64,000 bases of DNA from PALSA-610 sp038239145 (GCA_038239145.1 JBBSFB010000006.1:1-64000), one strand, 5' to 3'. Counted from the stretch's first letter, positions 7,567 through 17,192 are shown. A program made the numbers and translations. The notes: generated from the letters alone by a model not told the origin.

Positions 7567-8646
7567 ATGAAGGAGACGTCGGTCATTGCGGCGCGCATGA
7601 TGTCGCAGCAGTTGAGTGGTGAACGGGCGCGCACTCCCGAGGACGTCACCGGTCGCCTGCTCGCCGTCCAAGCCCAGGACGTTCGGGGCGCGCGGCTAGC
7701 GGTGCGCGCCCGCTCGACGGGCCTCGGCGCGGTCGACGTCGACGACGGCTTGACCGAGCGACGATCGATGGTGATCTCGTGGTTGAACCGGGGAACGCTG
7801 CACCTCGTCCGCGCCGAGGACTACTGGTGGCTGCACCCGCTCACCACGCCGCAGATCACTGTCGCCAACGGCCGGCGACTCCGCCAAGAGGGCGTGAGCG
7901 AAGTCGAGGCGCGCCGAGGGGTCGATGCCGTCGTCGAAGCGTTGCAGACCGGCGGCCCGCAGACCCGCGCCGAGCTACGGCGCCACCTCGACTCCGCCCG
8001 GATCCCGACCGCAGGGCAGGCGCTTGTCCATATCCGCGTCGCCGCGTCGCTGTGCGGCGAGATCGTGCGGGGTCCCGTCGTCGGGGCCGAGCATGCCTTC
8101 GTGGCGGTCGCCGATTGGTTGGGTGATCCCCCCGAACCGATGGAGCGAAGCGATGCTCTCGCCCGCCTCGCCCTCAGGTATCTCGCCGGGCACGGTCCCG
8201 CGGGGCCGTCCGACCTTGCGAAATGGGCCGGCCTCACACTCGGAGACGCCTGCCTCGCGTTCGCCGGCGCACGGGTGGATCTCGCCGAACGCGGGGACGG
8301 ACTCTTCGAGCTCGCCGATCGCCCGCGTACAGCCCGGTTACCGAAGCCGCGGCTGCTCGGCCCGTTCGATCCGCTCCTGCTCGGGTGGGCTTCTCGCCGA
8401 CTGTTCGTCGGCGACCACAAACTGGTGACGGTGAACGGGATCTTCCGCGCGTGCGCACTGGTCGGCGGACGGGTGGTCGCGACCTGGAAGCTCGACGCGA
8501 CCATCCGGAACGTCGGGCCCGTGCTCTCGGTGAAGCCGCTGGAAGCATTGAAGGCCGGGACTGTGAGCGCGCTGCGAACCGACGCAGCTGACGTGTTCCG
8601 GTACCTCGCGTTGCGCGACGCGCACGAAGTCGTGTTCGAGAGCTGA
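7567..8646 (+). CDS. Winged-helix DNA-binding domain protein (HTH_42/YcaQ superfamily)
   Basis: 359 residues from the ATG at 7567; the frame is open further upstream but that part is not family-like. The start M-K-E-T-S-V-I-A-A-R and the early L-L-A-V-Q-A-Q-D motif, then R-S-M-V-I-S-W-L-N-R-G-T-L-H and the C-terminal R-L-L-G-P-F-D-P-L-L-L-G-W, are characteristic of the actinobacterial winged-helix domain-containing proteins of Pfam HTH_42. That superfamily includes the crosslink-repair glycosylase YcaQ, but the catalytic Q-x-D segment differs in most actinobacterial members and I cannot assign glycosylase activity. It probably acts on DNA; role unknown. Confidence 0.8.
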   Translation: MKETSVIAARMMSQQLSGERARTPEDVTGRLLAVQAQDVRGARLAVRARSTGLGAVDVDDGLTERRSMVISWLNRGTLHLVRAEDYWWLHPLTTPQITVANGRRLRQEGVSEVEARRGVDAVVEALQTGGPQTRAELRRHLDSARIPTAGQALVHIRVAASLCGEIVRGPVVGAEHAFVAVADWLGDPPEPMERSDALARLALRYLAGHGPAGPSDLAKWAGLTLGDACLAFAGARVDLAERGDGLFELADRPRTARLPKPRLLGPFDPLLLGWASRRLFVGDHKLVTVNGIFRACALVGGRVVATWKLDATIRNVGPVLSVKPLEALKAGTVSALRTDAADVFRYLALRDAHEVVFES

Positions 8647-8813
8647 CGACTGCACCCGACGGACCGGTGCTCTGGGTGTACACGCACCGCCGATTCGCGA
8701 TGACGCTGCCCCAGGTGTTGTTCGCCTCGGGTGACAACCATGTCGCGATGTATTGGCTCGACCAGGGTGCCGGCCACACGACCCTGCACCTGATCGAGGT
8801 CCGCTCGGGCTGA
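8643..8813 (+). other. Orphan protein-like reading frame, possibly a gene fragment
   Basis: The 308-bp gap after the winged-helix gene contains a short open frame with protein-like composition: V-L-W-V-Y-T-H-R-R-F-A-M-T-L, then G-D-N-H-V-A-M-Y-W-L-D-Q, ending H-L-I-E-V-R-S-G and TGA at 8811. An ATG at 8700 (37 codons) or GTG at 8664 could start it. No ribosome site or family is recognised. It could be a remnant of a decayed gene or a small protein. Nothing else is seen between it and the promoter of the next gene. Confidence 0.25.
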
Positions 8814-8954
8814 AACGCCCTCCCGGTTCGGGTGTCCGGTTCGGGAGGCTCGTCGCGTTCGGGTGCTCTCCGCACCAGGCAAACAGCAATCGACCACTGG
8901 GAGTCACCAAGAGAGGACCGCTACGATGCGGCTCGTCCGCATGGGGAGGAACCG

Positions 8955-9719
8955 ATGAAACGCTGGACGGTCCTGGTTGCCGTCGTCGCCGTGGCGCTCG
9001 CTCTGAGCTCGTGCGGCAGTGACAAGAAGCCTGCCAGTCTCGGTGGCACGACCGTCAAAGGGGGCGGCGGGACCGTAACGGCCTACACGACCGCCCAACT
9101 GGCGCGCATCGTCAACGATCTGGGACTGGCGTACACCGCCAAGGTCCCGGGGGTCCACGTGCGCGTGATCGTCGAGGCGACGGCCGCCATCGGGGAGTTC
9201 GTCGCCGCCGGCCAGCCCCAGATCGCGATCGCCGACGAGGGGACCATCAAGGCCGCAGCCAAGAAGCTGACCGTCCACCGGTTCGGCCGGAATCTCGCCG
9301 TCATCGCGGTCGCGACCGCGAATCCCCGTCACATCGCCGACGTGAAGGCGTTCGCTGCCGGAAGCGGGCTCCGCACGGTGGTCTGCGGTGCCGCCACCTC
9401 GATCGGCAACTTCGCGGTCGGGGTACTGGCGAAAGCGGGTGTGAAGCCGGCCCCGAGCACGATTCATCCACCGGCAGATTGTCTGACCAAATACCTGAGT
9501 CAGATCGCGGCCGGCACACTCGATGCGGCGTTGCTGTTCCGCAACGATGCCACCCTCCCGAAGGGCGTGAAGCTGCTTTCCATTCCGGACGCGCAGAACC
9601 TCGTAGTCAACTTCTCGTACGTGACGGTCGGTTCTTCGGCGCCCATTGTCGCTTTCGGCGATTTCATCGCCGGCGCGACCGGACGGCACGTTCTCACCCT
9701 CAATGGCTATCTGCCATGA
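8955..9719 (+). CDS. ModA-like extracellular solute-binding lipoprotein
   Basis: 254 residues. The ATG at 8955 follows a strong ribosome site (GGGGAGGA, 8943-8950) and a TACGAT box (8922-8927). The signal peptide ends in the lipobox L-S-S-C with Cys near residue 19, so the protein should be membrane-anchored. The rest follows the type II periplasmic binding fold of molybdate-binding ModA: E-A-T-A-A-I-G-E-F-V-A-A-G-Q-P-Q-I-A-I-A-D (ligand-binding first lobe) and a C-terminal F-G-D-F-I-A-G-A-T-G-R. No ModB/ModC permease or ATPase is nearby. It stands 31 nt before the giant sulfotransferase gene, so co-transcription is possible but may be fortuitous. Confidence 0.75.
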   Translation: MKRWTVLVAVVAVALALSSCGSDKKPASLGGTTVKGGGGTVTAYTTAQLARIVNDLGLAYTAKVPGVHVRVIVEATAAIGEFVAAGQPQIAIADEGTIKAAAKKLTVHRFGRNLAVIAVATANPRHIADVKAFAAGSGLRTVVCGAATSIGNFAVGVLAKAGVKPAPSTIHPPADCLTKYLSQIAAGTLDAALLFRNDATLPKGVKLLSIPDAQNLVVNFSYVTVGSSAPIVAFGDFIAGATGRHVLTLNGYLP

Positions 9720-9750
9720 GTCGTGGCCGGCGGTACTGAAGGGTTTTCGA

Positions 9751-12700
9751 GTGGCGCCCGAATCGTCGAACGCCCCGATCGCGATCACTGGGATGCACCG
9801 GTCGGGTACGTCCATGATCACGCGCGCCTTGCACGACTCCGGGCTGCACCTGATCGGCAGCGGCGCAGAAGAGCTCATCGACGCGGCGGAGGACAACCCC
9901 GAAGGCTTCTGGGAGAACAAGGCGATCGTCGCGTGCAACGACGAGCTGCTCGAAGCCAGCGGCGGCGCCTGGGACAACCCTCCCGAGCTTCCTCCGCTCG
10001 CGGTCGACGACCCGCGGGTGTTCCACGTCGCCGATGCCGCGGTCTCCGCGCTCGCGGGACTGAGCGAGCACGATCACTGGGGATTCAAGGACCCGCGCAC
10101 GTGCCTGACCGCGAGCTACTGGCTCGACCTGCAGGCCGATCTCAAGTTCGTCATATGTGTCCGCCATCCGCTCGAGGTCGCGCTCTCGCTCAAGCGTCGC
10201 AACCAGAATTCGTACTCGCTCGGGCTTGCGCTCTGGGAGCGTTACTACGCGACCGTGCTCGAGCTCGTCCCCGCCGACCGTCGGATCGTGACGCACTACG
10301 ACTCGTTCTTCGTCGATCCTCACGCGGAGATCGAGCGGCTGTGCGCGTTCGCGGGCCTCGAGGCGACAGCACCGCGGGTCCGCACCGATCTGCGGCACCA
10401 CACGATCCAAGTCGGGCTCGGCGACGCAGGTGTGAGCCCGAGTCTGCGCGGGTTGTACTCGGACCTCTGCCGCCAAGCCGGTGTCGCACTGCCGCCGGAG
10501 CCGGCCGCGGACGAGGGCCGGGTTCGGCGCCTCGTCCTCGACGGTGCGGTCGCGGAACGCCACGCCTCGCAACGCCAGGACGCGATCGATCGGCTGCACG
10601 ATCGGGAGTCGGAGCTCCGGGCCGAAGCGGGAGAACGCGAGGCCGATCTCGCCCGCCGGATTCGCGAGCTCGATCAGCAGATCCGCCAGGAGCGGATCGC
10701 GGCGGAGAACCTGCTCCGCGAGCGGGTGCGCCACGTCGAAGCGCAAATGCTCGCGGTGCGCGAAGAAGCCGCGATGCGGTTCGAGGCCATGCACGTCGAG
10801 ACCTTGAGCACCGTGCGGGCGCTCTCCGAAACGGTCATGCACACTGATGCCGCAGTCGCGGGCATCGATGCCCGGACCCGCACGACTGCGTCCCGGCTCG
10901 AGGTCGTGGTGCGAGCCACCGAGGCCGGGCCCATCCGGGTCCGGGCCCGCAAGTCGGCCGGCCGAGCGGTTCGGGGCGGCCGTCGTTACGTGCTGCGGCC
11001 GGGCCGGAAGGTGGTCGACGAGGGCCGTCGGCACGCGGCCCCCGCGGCGCGCGCCGTCGCCGAGCAGCTCCCGGCGCCCGCCCGGTTCCAACTGCGACGG
11101 ATCCGGAATCTGCTGCGCCGGGCCCTGGCCGAGCCCGCACCGACCGCGAAAGGTGTGAGCCGCAAGCTCGCCCCGAAGGTACGGACCGCCACGAACCGAC
11201 TGCCGGCGCCGGCACAACGGCAGTTGCGCCGCGGTCAGGTTCGCGTGCGCCGGGCCGTGAACGATCCCAAGAGGACGGCCAAGCGGGTCGCGAGTCGGCT
11301 CCCGGATCCGGCGCAACAGTTTCTCCGCCGGTCCTGGGGGGCGGCCGTACGGCCGCAGCCCGGTGGGCAAACGCGACCCGAGCCGGAGCCCGCGCCCAAG
11401 GCGGCGCCGGCTCCGAAGGGCCCCGCGCTGCGGCAATGGAAGGACGCGTACGAGCGTTTGGTCACGTCGGTCGTGCCGGCGGGCGACCGTTGGCTGGTGG
11501 TGACACCCGGCAGTCCCCGCGAAGTGCGCGACGCGGCGCCTCGTAGTACTGCGTTTCCCGAGACGCGTGGAGGCAAGCCCTTCGCCGACGATCTCGCGCA
11601 CATTGCGCACCTGGAGGGACTCCGGTTCCGGGGCCACCGCTTTCTCGTCGTGCCCGAAGGCTCGCGTCCCTGGTTCCGCCAGCAGGCCGAGCTCCGCGAC
11701 CACATCGCGCGTACGTACCGGACGATCGTCGACGAGGAGGGTGCGGGGGCGGTCTTCGACCTTTCCGAGGCGGCGTCGGTCGGTGCCCGTTCGCTCGCCG
11801 GCGAAGTGAGCCGGCTGGCACTTGGCCTCGGTGGCATCCCGGCCGTTCTCGAGTGGACGTCGCTCGACGTCGCCGGCGAGCTCGCGGGCCTCGCCATCTT
11901 CAGGTCGCCCGACTCCGATCGGCTCCCGTACCTCGACCACAGCGTCGATGTGGTGGTGGTCGATGCTGCGCACGATCTCGAAGAGGCGCGCCGCGTTGGC
12001 GCGCTCGGCGTGATCGTGGTCGCGGCGGGTGCCTCCGGCGTTGAGGTGTGTGATGTTCACGCCGGTCCCGCGTCGGTCGACGAGCGCGCTTTGGTACCTT
12101 CTGCGCGCCGCGTGCTCGTGTGGTCGAGCGCGGTCGCCGACGACGCCTGGGCCGCCCAGCTCGCGGCTCGCGTCACGTCGGCCGGCGCGGACCTGCGCAT
12201 GGGTGTGATCGATGCAACCGAGACCTCGGCCATCGGCGACTACGACGTCGTCGTCGCGGTCGAGCCGTATGCACTGCCGCTGCCCGGCGCGATCGAGGAC
12301 GCCGCCGCGCTGGCCTCCGCGGTCCCGAGCGCCGCAGTCGCGGGAAAGGTCGTGCGCGCCGACGGTCGACTCGAATCGGCCGGAGGCATCGTGTTCTCCG
12401 ACCGATCGCTCGGCCTCATCGCGTCGGGCTCGGGTGATGTGCGCGCACCCTGGCACGACTACGTCCGGCCGGTGTGTTGGGCGCCCGGAATGGTTGCGGC
12501 CGCGACGTCGCTCTGGTCCGAGGTTCGCGGCCCGGAAGGTCTGTCAGGTCGCGCGTACGTACGCGAGTGGTGTGCGCAAGTCTGGGATCGCGGCGGCGCC
12601 GTCATCTATCAGCCGACGATTGTTGCCGCGCGTGTCGCCGGCGACGGCGGTGAGGTCTCGGTCCCGTTGCGGGAGTCGGCCTGGCAGCGCGTGCTCGACC

Positions 12701-12786
12701 TGCGCCCGGCCCGGCCGAGCGACCTGAGCGACGGTGCGTGGCGTTGGATCCTCGCTCGTGACGATGTCGAGGCCTGCCGCGGATGA
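9751..12786 (+). CDS. Sulfotransferase - coiled coil - repeat - glycosyltransferase-like fusion
   Basis: 1,011 residues from a GTG at 9751; upstream in-frame starts lie inside the previous gene. The N-terminus is a sulfotransferase: I-T-G-M-H-R-S-G-T-S at 12-21 is the 5'-phosphosulfate loop of PAPS enzymes, and I-C-V-R-H-P-L-E-V-A-L-S resembles the 3'-phosphate loop. A charged coiled coil spans about 265-390, then a basic region holds three L-P-x-P-A-x-x-x-L-R-R repeats (440, 484, 517) and a Pro/Ala/Lys linker. Residues ~579-672 are a domain also found in the next protein (F-P ... H-L-E-x-L-R-x-R-G). The last ~300 residues look like a Rossmann/methyltransferase-like and degenerate GT2-like module. 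It probably sulfates and extends a surface glycan. It overlaps the next gene by ATGA. Confidence 0.75.
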   Translation: MAPESSNAPIAITGMHRSGTSMITRALHDSGLHLIGSGAEELIDAAEDNPEGFWENKAIVACNDELLEASGGAWDNPPELPPLAVDDPRVFHVADAAVSALAGLSEHDHWGFKDPRTCLTASYWLDLQADLKFVICVRHPLEVALSLKRRNQNSYSLGLALWERYYATVLELVPADRRIVTHYDSFFVDPHAEIERLCAFAGLEATAPRVRTDLRHHTIQVGLGDAGVSPSLRGLYSDLCRQAGVALPPEPAADEGRVRRLVLDGAVAERHASQRQDAIDRLHDRESELRAEAGEREADLARRIRELDQQIRQERIAAENLLRERVRHVEAQMLAVREEAAMRFEAMHVETLSTVRALSETVMHTDAAVAGIDARTRTTASRLEVVVRATEAGPIRVRARKSAGRAVRGGRRYVLRPGRKVVDEGRRHAAPAARAVAEQLPAPARFQLRRIRNLLRRALAEPAPTAKGVSRKLAPKVRTATNRLPAPAQRQLRRGQVRVRRAVNDPKRTAKRVASRLPDPAQQFLRRSWGAAVRPQPGGQTRPEPEPAPKAAPAPKGPALRQWKDAYERLVTSVVPAGDRWLVVTPGSPREVRDAAPRSTAFPETRGGKPFADDLAHIAHLEGLRFRGHRFLVVPEGSRPWFRQQAELRDHIARTYRTIVDEEGAGAVFDLSEAASVGARSLAGEVSRLALGLGGIPAVLEWTSLDVAGELAGLAIFRSPDSDRLPYLDHSVDVVVVDAAHDLEEARRVGALGVIVVAAGASGVEVCDVHAGPASVDERALVPSARRVLVWSSAVADDAWAAQLAARVTSAGADLRMGVIDATETSAIGDYDVVVAVEPYALPLPGAIEDAAALASAVPSAAVAGKVVRADGRLESAGGIVFSDRSLGLIASGSGDVRAPWHDYVRPVCWAPGMVAAATSLWSEVRGPEGLSGRAYVREWCAQVWDRGGAVIYQPTIVAARVAGDGGEVSVPLRESAWQRVLDLRPARPSDLSDGAWRWILARDDVEACRG
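11068..11331 (+). repeat. Three LPxPA-type internal protein repeats
   Basis: Within the sulfotransferase fusion, L-P-A-P-A-R-F-Q-L-R-R, L-P-A-P-A-Q-R-Q-L-R-R and L-P-D-P-A-Q-Q-F-L-R-R begin at residues 440, 484 and 517. They are separated by basic Arg/Lys-rich helices. The 44- and 33-residue spacings suggest repeated amphipathic basic helices, possibly binding membrane or an anionic glycan. Confidence 0.65.
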
Positions 12787-15700
12787 GTCGACGTCGCGCG
12801 CTCGTCGTCCACACCCGGATGCCGGCCTTCGATCGCGACAGCGGATCGCAGGACATCGACAACACGCTCCAGTTCCTGCTCCGCGCCGGCTGGCAGGTCA
12901 CCTTTCTGTCGCGCGAGGAACAGTCGGAGGAACGGCACGCGCGCCGGTTGCGCCAGATGGGGGTGGCAACCCACAGCGGGTTCGGTAATGCAGAACGCAT
13001 TCTTCGTTCGGGTGCGTTCGACTTGGCGCTCATCGCGTTCTGGGAGCCGGCGGCCGAGCTGCTCCCGCTGGTGCGCAGGCTCTCGCCGGACACGCGCGTC
13101 ATCGTCAACTCGATGGACATCCACTTCCTGCGCAACGCCCGCGGACTGTTCAGCCAACACTCACCGCTGGGCTCGTCGTTCGGGAGCGAAGCGACCCGCG
13201 AGCTGAACACGTACAACGCCGCCGATGCGGTGATCGCGGTCTCCGACAAAGAGCGCGACCTCCTCTCCGATTTCCTCGGCGCGGGCCGGGTGTTCACCCT
13301 TCCGTTGGCCGAGGACATCGAGCGTTCGCCGCATCCGTTGGATCAGCGCCGTGGGATGTACTTCGTCGGGAACTTTCGGCATCTCCCGAATCGGGAGGCG
13401 GTGGAGTACCTGTGCGCGGAGGTGTTGCCGCTGCTCGATCCCGAGTTGCTCCGGCGCCATCCGCTCCGGGTGCTCGGCAACTGGCTCGATCAGGTAACCC
13501 TCGACATCGAACCCGCGACGCCGGGGGTCCAACTCGTCGGGTGGGTACCGTCGATCCGGCCCTATATCGAGCAGTCGCGCGTGGCGGTCGTTCCGCTGTT
13601 GCACGGCGCCGGCGTCAAGCGGAAGGTCATGCAGTCGATGATGGCCGGTACGCCGGTCGTCACGACCCCGGTCGGTGCCGAAGGGTTGGAGCTCATACAG
13701 GGCGAGCACGCCCTCATCGCGGCCGACGCCGCCGATTTCGCGTCGGGTGTCACTCGGCTGCTCACCGAAGACGATCTGTGGCACCGGGTCGCCGACGCAG
13801 GCGCGCGGCATGTCGAAGCACGGCACGCCGTCGCGGTGGTCGAGAGCATGTTCGACGAAATCATCGAGCGGGTCATGTCGCGTCGGGGGCGCTCGGCCGC
13901 CGAGGGTACGGAACCCGCGCCCCGCTTCACCGGCGTCGACGGCGACGACCTGGGCGAGGTCATCCGCCGCCGCATCCAGACGATCGGGCGGCCGGGCGAG
14001 GTGGTGCTCGTCGCGTCGCTCGGTGACGAGGATCTCCTCGACATCGGATCGCACCCGGCGTGGCCGTTCCCGCAGGGTCGCGAAGGCGGCTGGGCCGGCT
14101 TCGACCCCGTCGACGGATTTGCGGCGGTCAACCACCTGGAAGCCCAGCGGACGCGAGGCGCGCGCTACTTCGTGCTGCCCAAGTCGGCGTTCGGTTGGCG
14201 TTACCGGTTCCCGGAGCTCTTCGCGCACCTCGAGACGCAGTACCTGCGCGTTCACCTCGACGAGCACGTCGTCATCTACGACCTCGGTGGGAGCGGCGAG
14301 CGTGCGGTGGCGCTCGCACCGGTTCCCGAGGCGCGCGTTCGCGTCGTCGGCACGTACGCTGCGCAACGCACCGGTCCATCACCGGCGCTGCTGACCGAAC
14401 TGGCCTCGAGCACGCACCTCACCGTCGACCAGCACTGGCGGCCGGATTCCGCGCCCGACGACGCCGACTACGAGCCGACCGGCGACGACGCGAGCTTCGT
14501 CGTGTACGTGCGCGACGACGCGATCCTCCCGAGTCGTTTCCTCGACACGCTGATCGCGACCCAGGTCACCCTCGGTGTCGACCGGCTGCAGCCGACGCAC
14601 ATCGCCGGGCCCGGAGGCGGTCCGCCGGTGGCGGAGCGACACCTCGGCACCGTGGCGCGCGAGATCGACGGCCTGACGTCGGTTCCGGTGCTCTCGGTCC
14701 GGTGTGGAGCCGCCCTCGACGGTCCCGTCACGCTGGCCGACGACGTGAGCATCGGTCTGCGCGATCCGCTCCCGATGACGACGCCCGGAGACGCTCGCGT
14801 CCGGCGCGCCTGGTTGCTCGATCCGCAACTCTGCCCCGTCGAGTACGTGAGGCCCGAACCGGCGGTCGCGCCGCGGATCAGCGTGTTGATCGCGACATAT
14901 CAGCGGCCCGAGCTGCTCCGTTCGTGCCTCGGCTCGTTCGCGGAGCAGACCCTCGATCGTTCCGAGTACGAGGTGGTGGTCGTCGACGACGGATCGCCGG
15001 GCGATGATCTCGCGGCCGTTCTCGCCGAGATGGCGGACACGCTCCAGGTCGTCGGGCTGCGCATCGAGCATGGCGGCCGCAGTGCGGCCAAGAACCACGC
15101 CGTCTTCCTTGCCCGGGCGCCGATCGTGTTGTTTTTCGACGACGACGACCGCGCCGCGCCCGACTACCTCGAGCGTCACCTCCTCGCACACGCGGCCAAG
15201 CCGGGCGAGGCGGTCGCAATCCTCGGTCATACCGACTGGGCGCCCGAGCTCGAGCTGACGCCACTGATGCACTACATCACCGACGTCGACCGGCTGATGT
15301 TCGCCTACGAGCGGCTGGGCGACGGTCAACAGCTCGACTGGCGCGGTTTCTGGGAAGGGCGCATCTCCTGCAAACGCGCCCTCCTGGTGCAGCACGGACT
15401 TCACGATCAACGGTTGGGTTACTCGATCGATGTCGAGATGGGCTGGCGGCTCGGGCCGCGCGGATTGCGGGTGATCTACGACGCGTCGGCGCGCAGCCTG
15501 ATGGCGCGCCCGATCGACTTCGAAGCCTTCTGTGATCGCACCGAGGCCAAGGGCCGGGCCCACGCCATCATCGCCGCGCTGCATCCCGGCACCGACATGG
15601 CGAGCCGGCTGCAACTCGACGACTCCGCGAAGCTGTGGGACGAGAAGCGGCTCGAAGAGCCCGGGCTCCGGCGTCGTGTTGCCACCCTCGAAGCCAAGAG

Positions 15701-17192
15701 CCGGACCGACGCCACCGTGCTCGACGACCTGCACGCGGCGTACCGAGAGACATTCCGCCTTCTGCATGCCAAGGGTGCGGCGGGAGCAACCGAAGGGGGC
15801 CCCGCCATCTCTGCCAACCTGCCGACCACGGTGCAGCCGTTCGCGAACACCGATCCCGAGCTCGCCTACGACGCTACGCCACCGGGTCCCGCCGTCGATC
15901 CGTTGCTCAGCATCACGATCCCGGTGTGGAGCCGGACGCCGGAGCTCGCCGACATGGCGCGGCGCACGATCGAGCGCATATGGGAAGTGGCGCGTATCCC
16001 GACCGAGGTGGTCGTGGTCGACAACGGTTCGCCGTACGTCACCCCCCAGCTGCCGGCGAAGGTGTACCGCTATCCCGAGAACAAGGGCGTCGCGACCGGA
16101 TGGAACACGGGCGTGCGGCTCTCCAGCGCGCCGGTCGTTGTGGTCTTGAACAGCGACTGCATGGTGCAGCCGGGCTGGGACGTCGCGCTCTACGAAGCCG
16201 CGAGCAACGGACGCCGCGTCGCGTTCCCGTACACCGATCACTGCGACGGGCTCGGGTTCTCCAACCCGGACCAGGGTGGCACCGCGGGGTGGTGCTTCAT
16301 GCTCGCCCGTTCTCTTTACGACGAGATCGGCGTCTTCGACGAGTGGTTCAACCCCGCATTCTGCGAGGACACCGACTACTGGCATCGCGCCTGGCAGATG
16401 GGTATCGAACTCGCACCGGTCCCGGCCGCGCGTGTCGTCCACGCCCGCCGTACGACCGCGAGCACCGACGCGCGCGTCGACATGCTATTGCAGGGTCACC
16501 GGTACAAATACGGCTGGAAGCACGGCGTCGATCCCCATCGGGCGCCGCCGTATTACAACCGCGAGATCGCCGACTACGTCGGCACGTTCCGCGTGCCCGA
16601 TCCCAAACGTGATCCGCGTCCCGACCGGCCCCGGGTGTTCGGCATCGGCCTCAACAAGACCGGCACCACGTCGTTGCACCGCGCCTTGGGGATACTCGGG
16701 AAGGTGAGCCTGCACTGGGGTGGCCCGGCGATCCGCCGGCTCGTCGAGGCGAGCGTCGCGACCGGCGATCCGCTGCTCTCGCGGCTCGATCCGCGTTTCG
16801 ACGCGTTCTCCGACATCCGGGCCTTGTCGGGCAACTTCGCGCTGCTCGACGCGCAGTATCCCGGGAGCAAGTTCGTGCTCACACTGCGGCCCGTTGACGA
16901 CTGGGTGGAGAGCCGGCGCCGGCACGTGGAGGCGAACGTCGAACGCAAAGCGGCCGGCGAGTATCACGGCGCGTTCCTCGCCGTCGACGAAGCCGGATGG
17001 CGCGAGGAGTGGGCCGACCACGTCGAACGCGTCCGCTCTTACTTCGCGGGCCGCGACGATCTCCTCGAGCTCGACATCACTGCGCAGCCGGATTGGGCCC
17101 CCATCTGTGAGCTCCTCGGAGTCCCGAGACCGAAAACGGCGTTCCCCTGGGTCAACCGCAGTGCCGGCGAGGACGAGGACGAGGACGAGTAG
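12783..17192 (+). CDS. GT4 - linker domain - GT2 - GT2 - sulfotransferase mega-enzyme
   Basis: 1,469 residues. Order: a GT4 glycosyltransferase (1 to ~370; V-G-N-F-R-H-L-P-N-R-E-A and G-A-G-V-K-R-K-V-M-Q-S-M-M-A-G-T-P-V-V); a ~100-residue domain shared with the previous protein (W-P-F-P-Q-G ... N-H-L-E-A-Q-R-T-R-G-A); a less clear region; a GT2 at about 698-950 (I-S-V-L-I-A-T-Y-Q-R-P with V-V-V-D-D-G-S-P and F-F-D-D-D-D); a second GT2 from about 1041 (I-T-I-P-V-W with V-V-V-D-N-G-S-P and L-N-S-D-C-M); and a sulfotransferase from about 1284 (G-I-G-L-N-K-T-G-T-T-S). It could build and sulfate several linkages in one polypeptide. It is coupled to the preceding gene by ATGA. The C-terminus ends in a Glu/Asp tail. 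Confidence 0.85.
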   Translation: MSRRRALVVHTRMPAFDRDSGSQDIDNTLQFLLRAGWQVTFLSREEQSEERHARRLRQMGVATHSGFGNAERILRSGAFDLALIAFWEPAAELLPLVRRLSPDTRVIVNSMDIHFLRNARGLFSQHSPLGSSFGSEATRELNTYNAADAVIAVSDKERDLLSDFLGAGRVFTLPLAEDIERSPHPLDQRRGMYFVGNFRHLPNREAVEYLCAEVLPLLDPELLRRHPLRVLGNWLDQVTLDIEPATPGVQLVGWVPSIRPYIEQSRVAVVPLLHGAGVKRKVMQSMMAGTPVVTTPVGAEGLELIQGEHALIAADAADFASGVTRLLTEDDLWHRVADAGARHVEARHAVAVVESMFDEIIERVMSRRGRSAAEGTEPAPRFTGVDGDDLGEVIRRRIQTIGRPGEVVLVASLGDEDLLDIGSHPAWPFPQGREGGWAGFDPVDGFAAVNHLEAQRTRGARYFVLPKSAFGWRYRFPELFAHLETQYLRVHLDEHVVIYDLGGSGERAVALAPVPEARVRVVGTYAAQRTGPSPALLTELASSTHLTVDQHWRPDSAPDDADYEPTGDDASFVVYVRDDAILPSRFLDTLIATQVTLGVDRLQPTHIAGPGGGPPVAERHLGTVAREIDGLTSVPVLSVRCGAALDGPVTLADDVSIGLRDPLPMTTPGDARVRRAWLLDPQLCPVEYVRPEPAVAPRISVLIATYQRPELLRSCLGSFAEQTLDRSEYEVVVVDDGSPGDDLAAVLAEMADTLQVVGLRIEHGGRSAAKNHAVFLARAPIVLFFDDDDRAAPDYLERHLLAHAAKPGEAVAILGHTDWAPELELTPLMHYITDVDRLMFAYERLGDGQQLDWRGFWEGRISCKRALLVQHGLHDQRLGYSIDVEMGWRLGPRGLRVIYDASARSLMARPIDFEAFCDRTEAKGRAHAIIAALHPGTDMASRLQLDDSAKLWDEKRLEEPGLRRRVATLEAKSRTDATVLDDLHAAYRETFRLLHAKGAAGATEGGPAISANLPTTVQPFANTDPELAYDATPPGPAVDPLLSITIPVWSRTPELADMARRTIERIWEVARIPTEVVVVDNGSPYVTPQLPAKVYRYPENKGVATGWNTGVRLSSAPVVVVLNSDCMVQPGWDVALYEAASNGRRVAFPYTDHCDGLGFSNPDQGGTAGWCFMLARSLYDEIGVFDEWFNPAFCEDTDYWHRAWQMGIELAPVPAARVVHARRTTASTDARVDMLLQGHRYKYGWKHGVDPHRAPPYYNREIADYVGTFRVPDPKRDPRPDRPRVFGIGLNKTGTTSLHRALGILGKVSLHWGGPAIRRLVEASVATGDPLLSRLDPRFDAFSDIRALSGNFALLDAQYPGSKFVLTLRPVDDWVESRRRHVEANVERKAAGEYHGAFLAVDEAGWREEWADHVERVRSYFAGRDDLLELDITAQPDWAPICELLGVPRPKTAFPWVNRSAGEDEDEDE
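17169..17189 (+). repeat. (GAGGAC)3 tandem repeat encoding an acidic tail
   Basis: Three GAGGAC units plus GAG immediately before the TAG encode E-D-E-D-E-D-E. This is a slippage-prone microsatellite in frame, so tail length probably varies between strains. Confidence 0.7.

Noticed and set aside
9700..12456. 918-codon open frame antisense to the sulfotransferase fusion
   Set aside because: Composition is Arg/Gly/Asp-rich, with no domain or start signal. It is the usual shadow of a high-GC gene; the plus-strand protein has clear motifs.
14379..16442. 687-codon antisense frame within the mega-enzyme
   Set aside because: Low-complexity shadow of GC-rich third positions without a ribosome site or family motifs.
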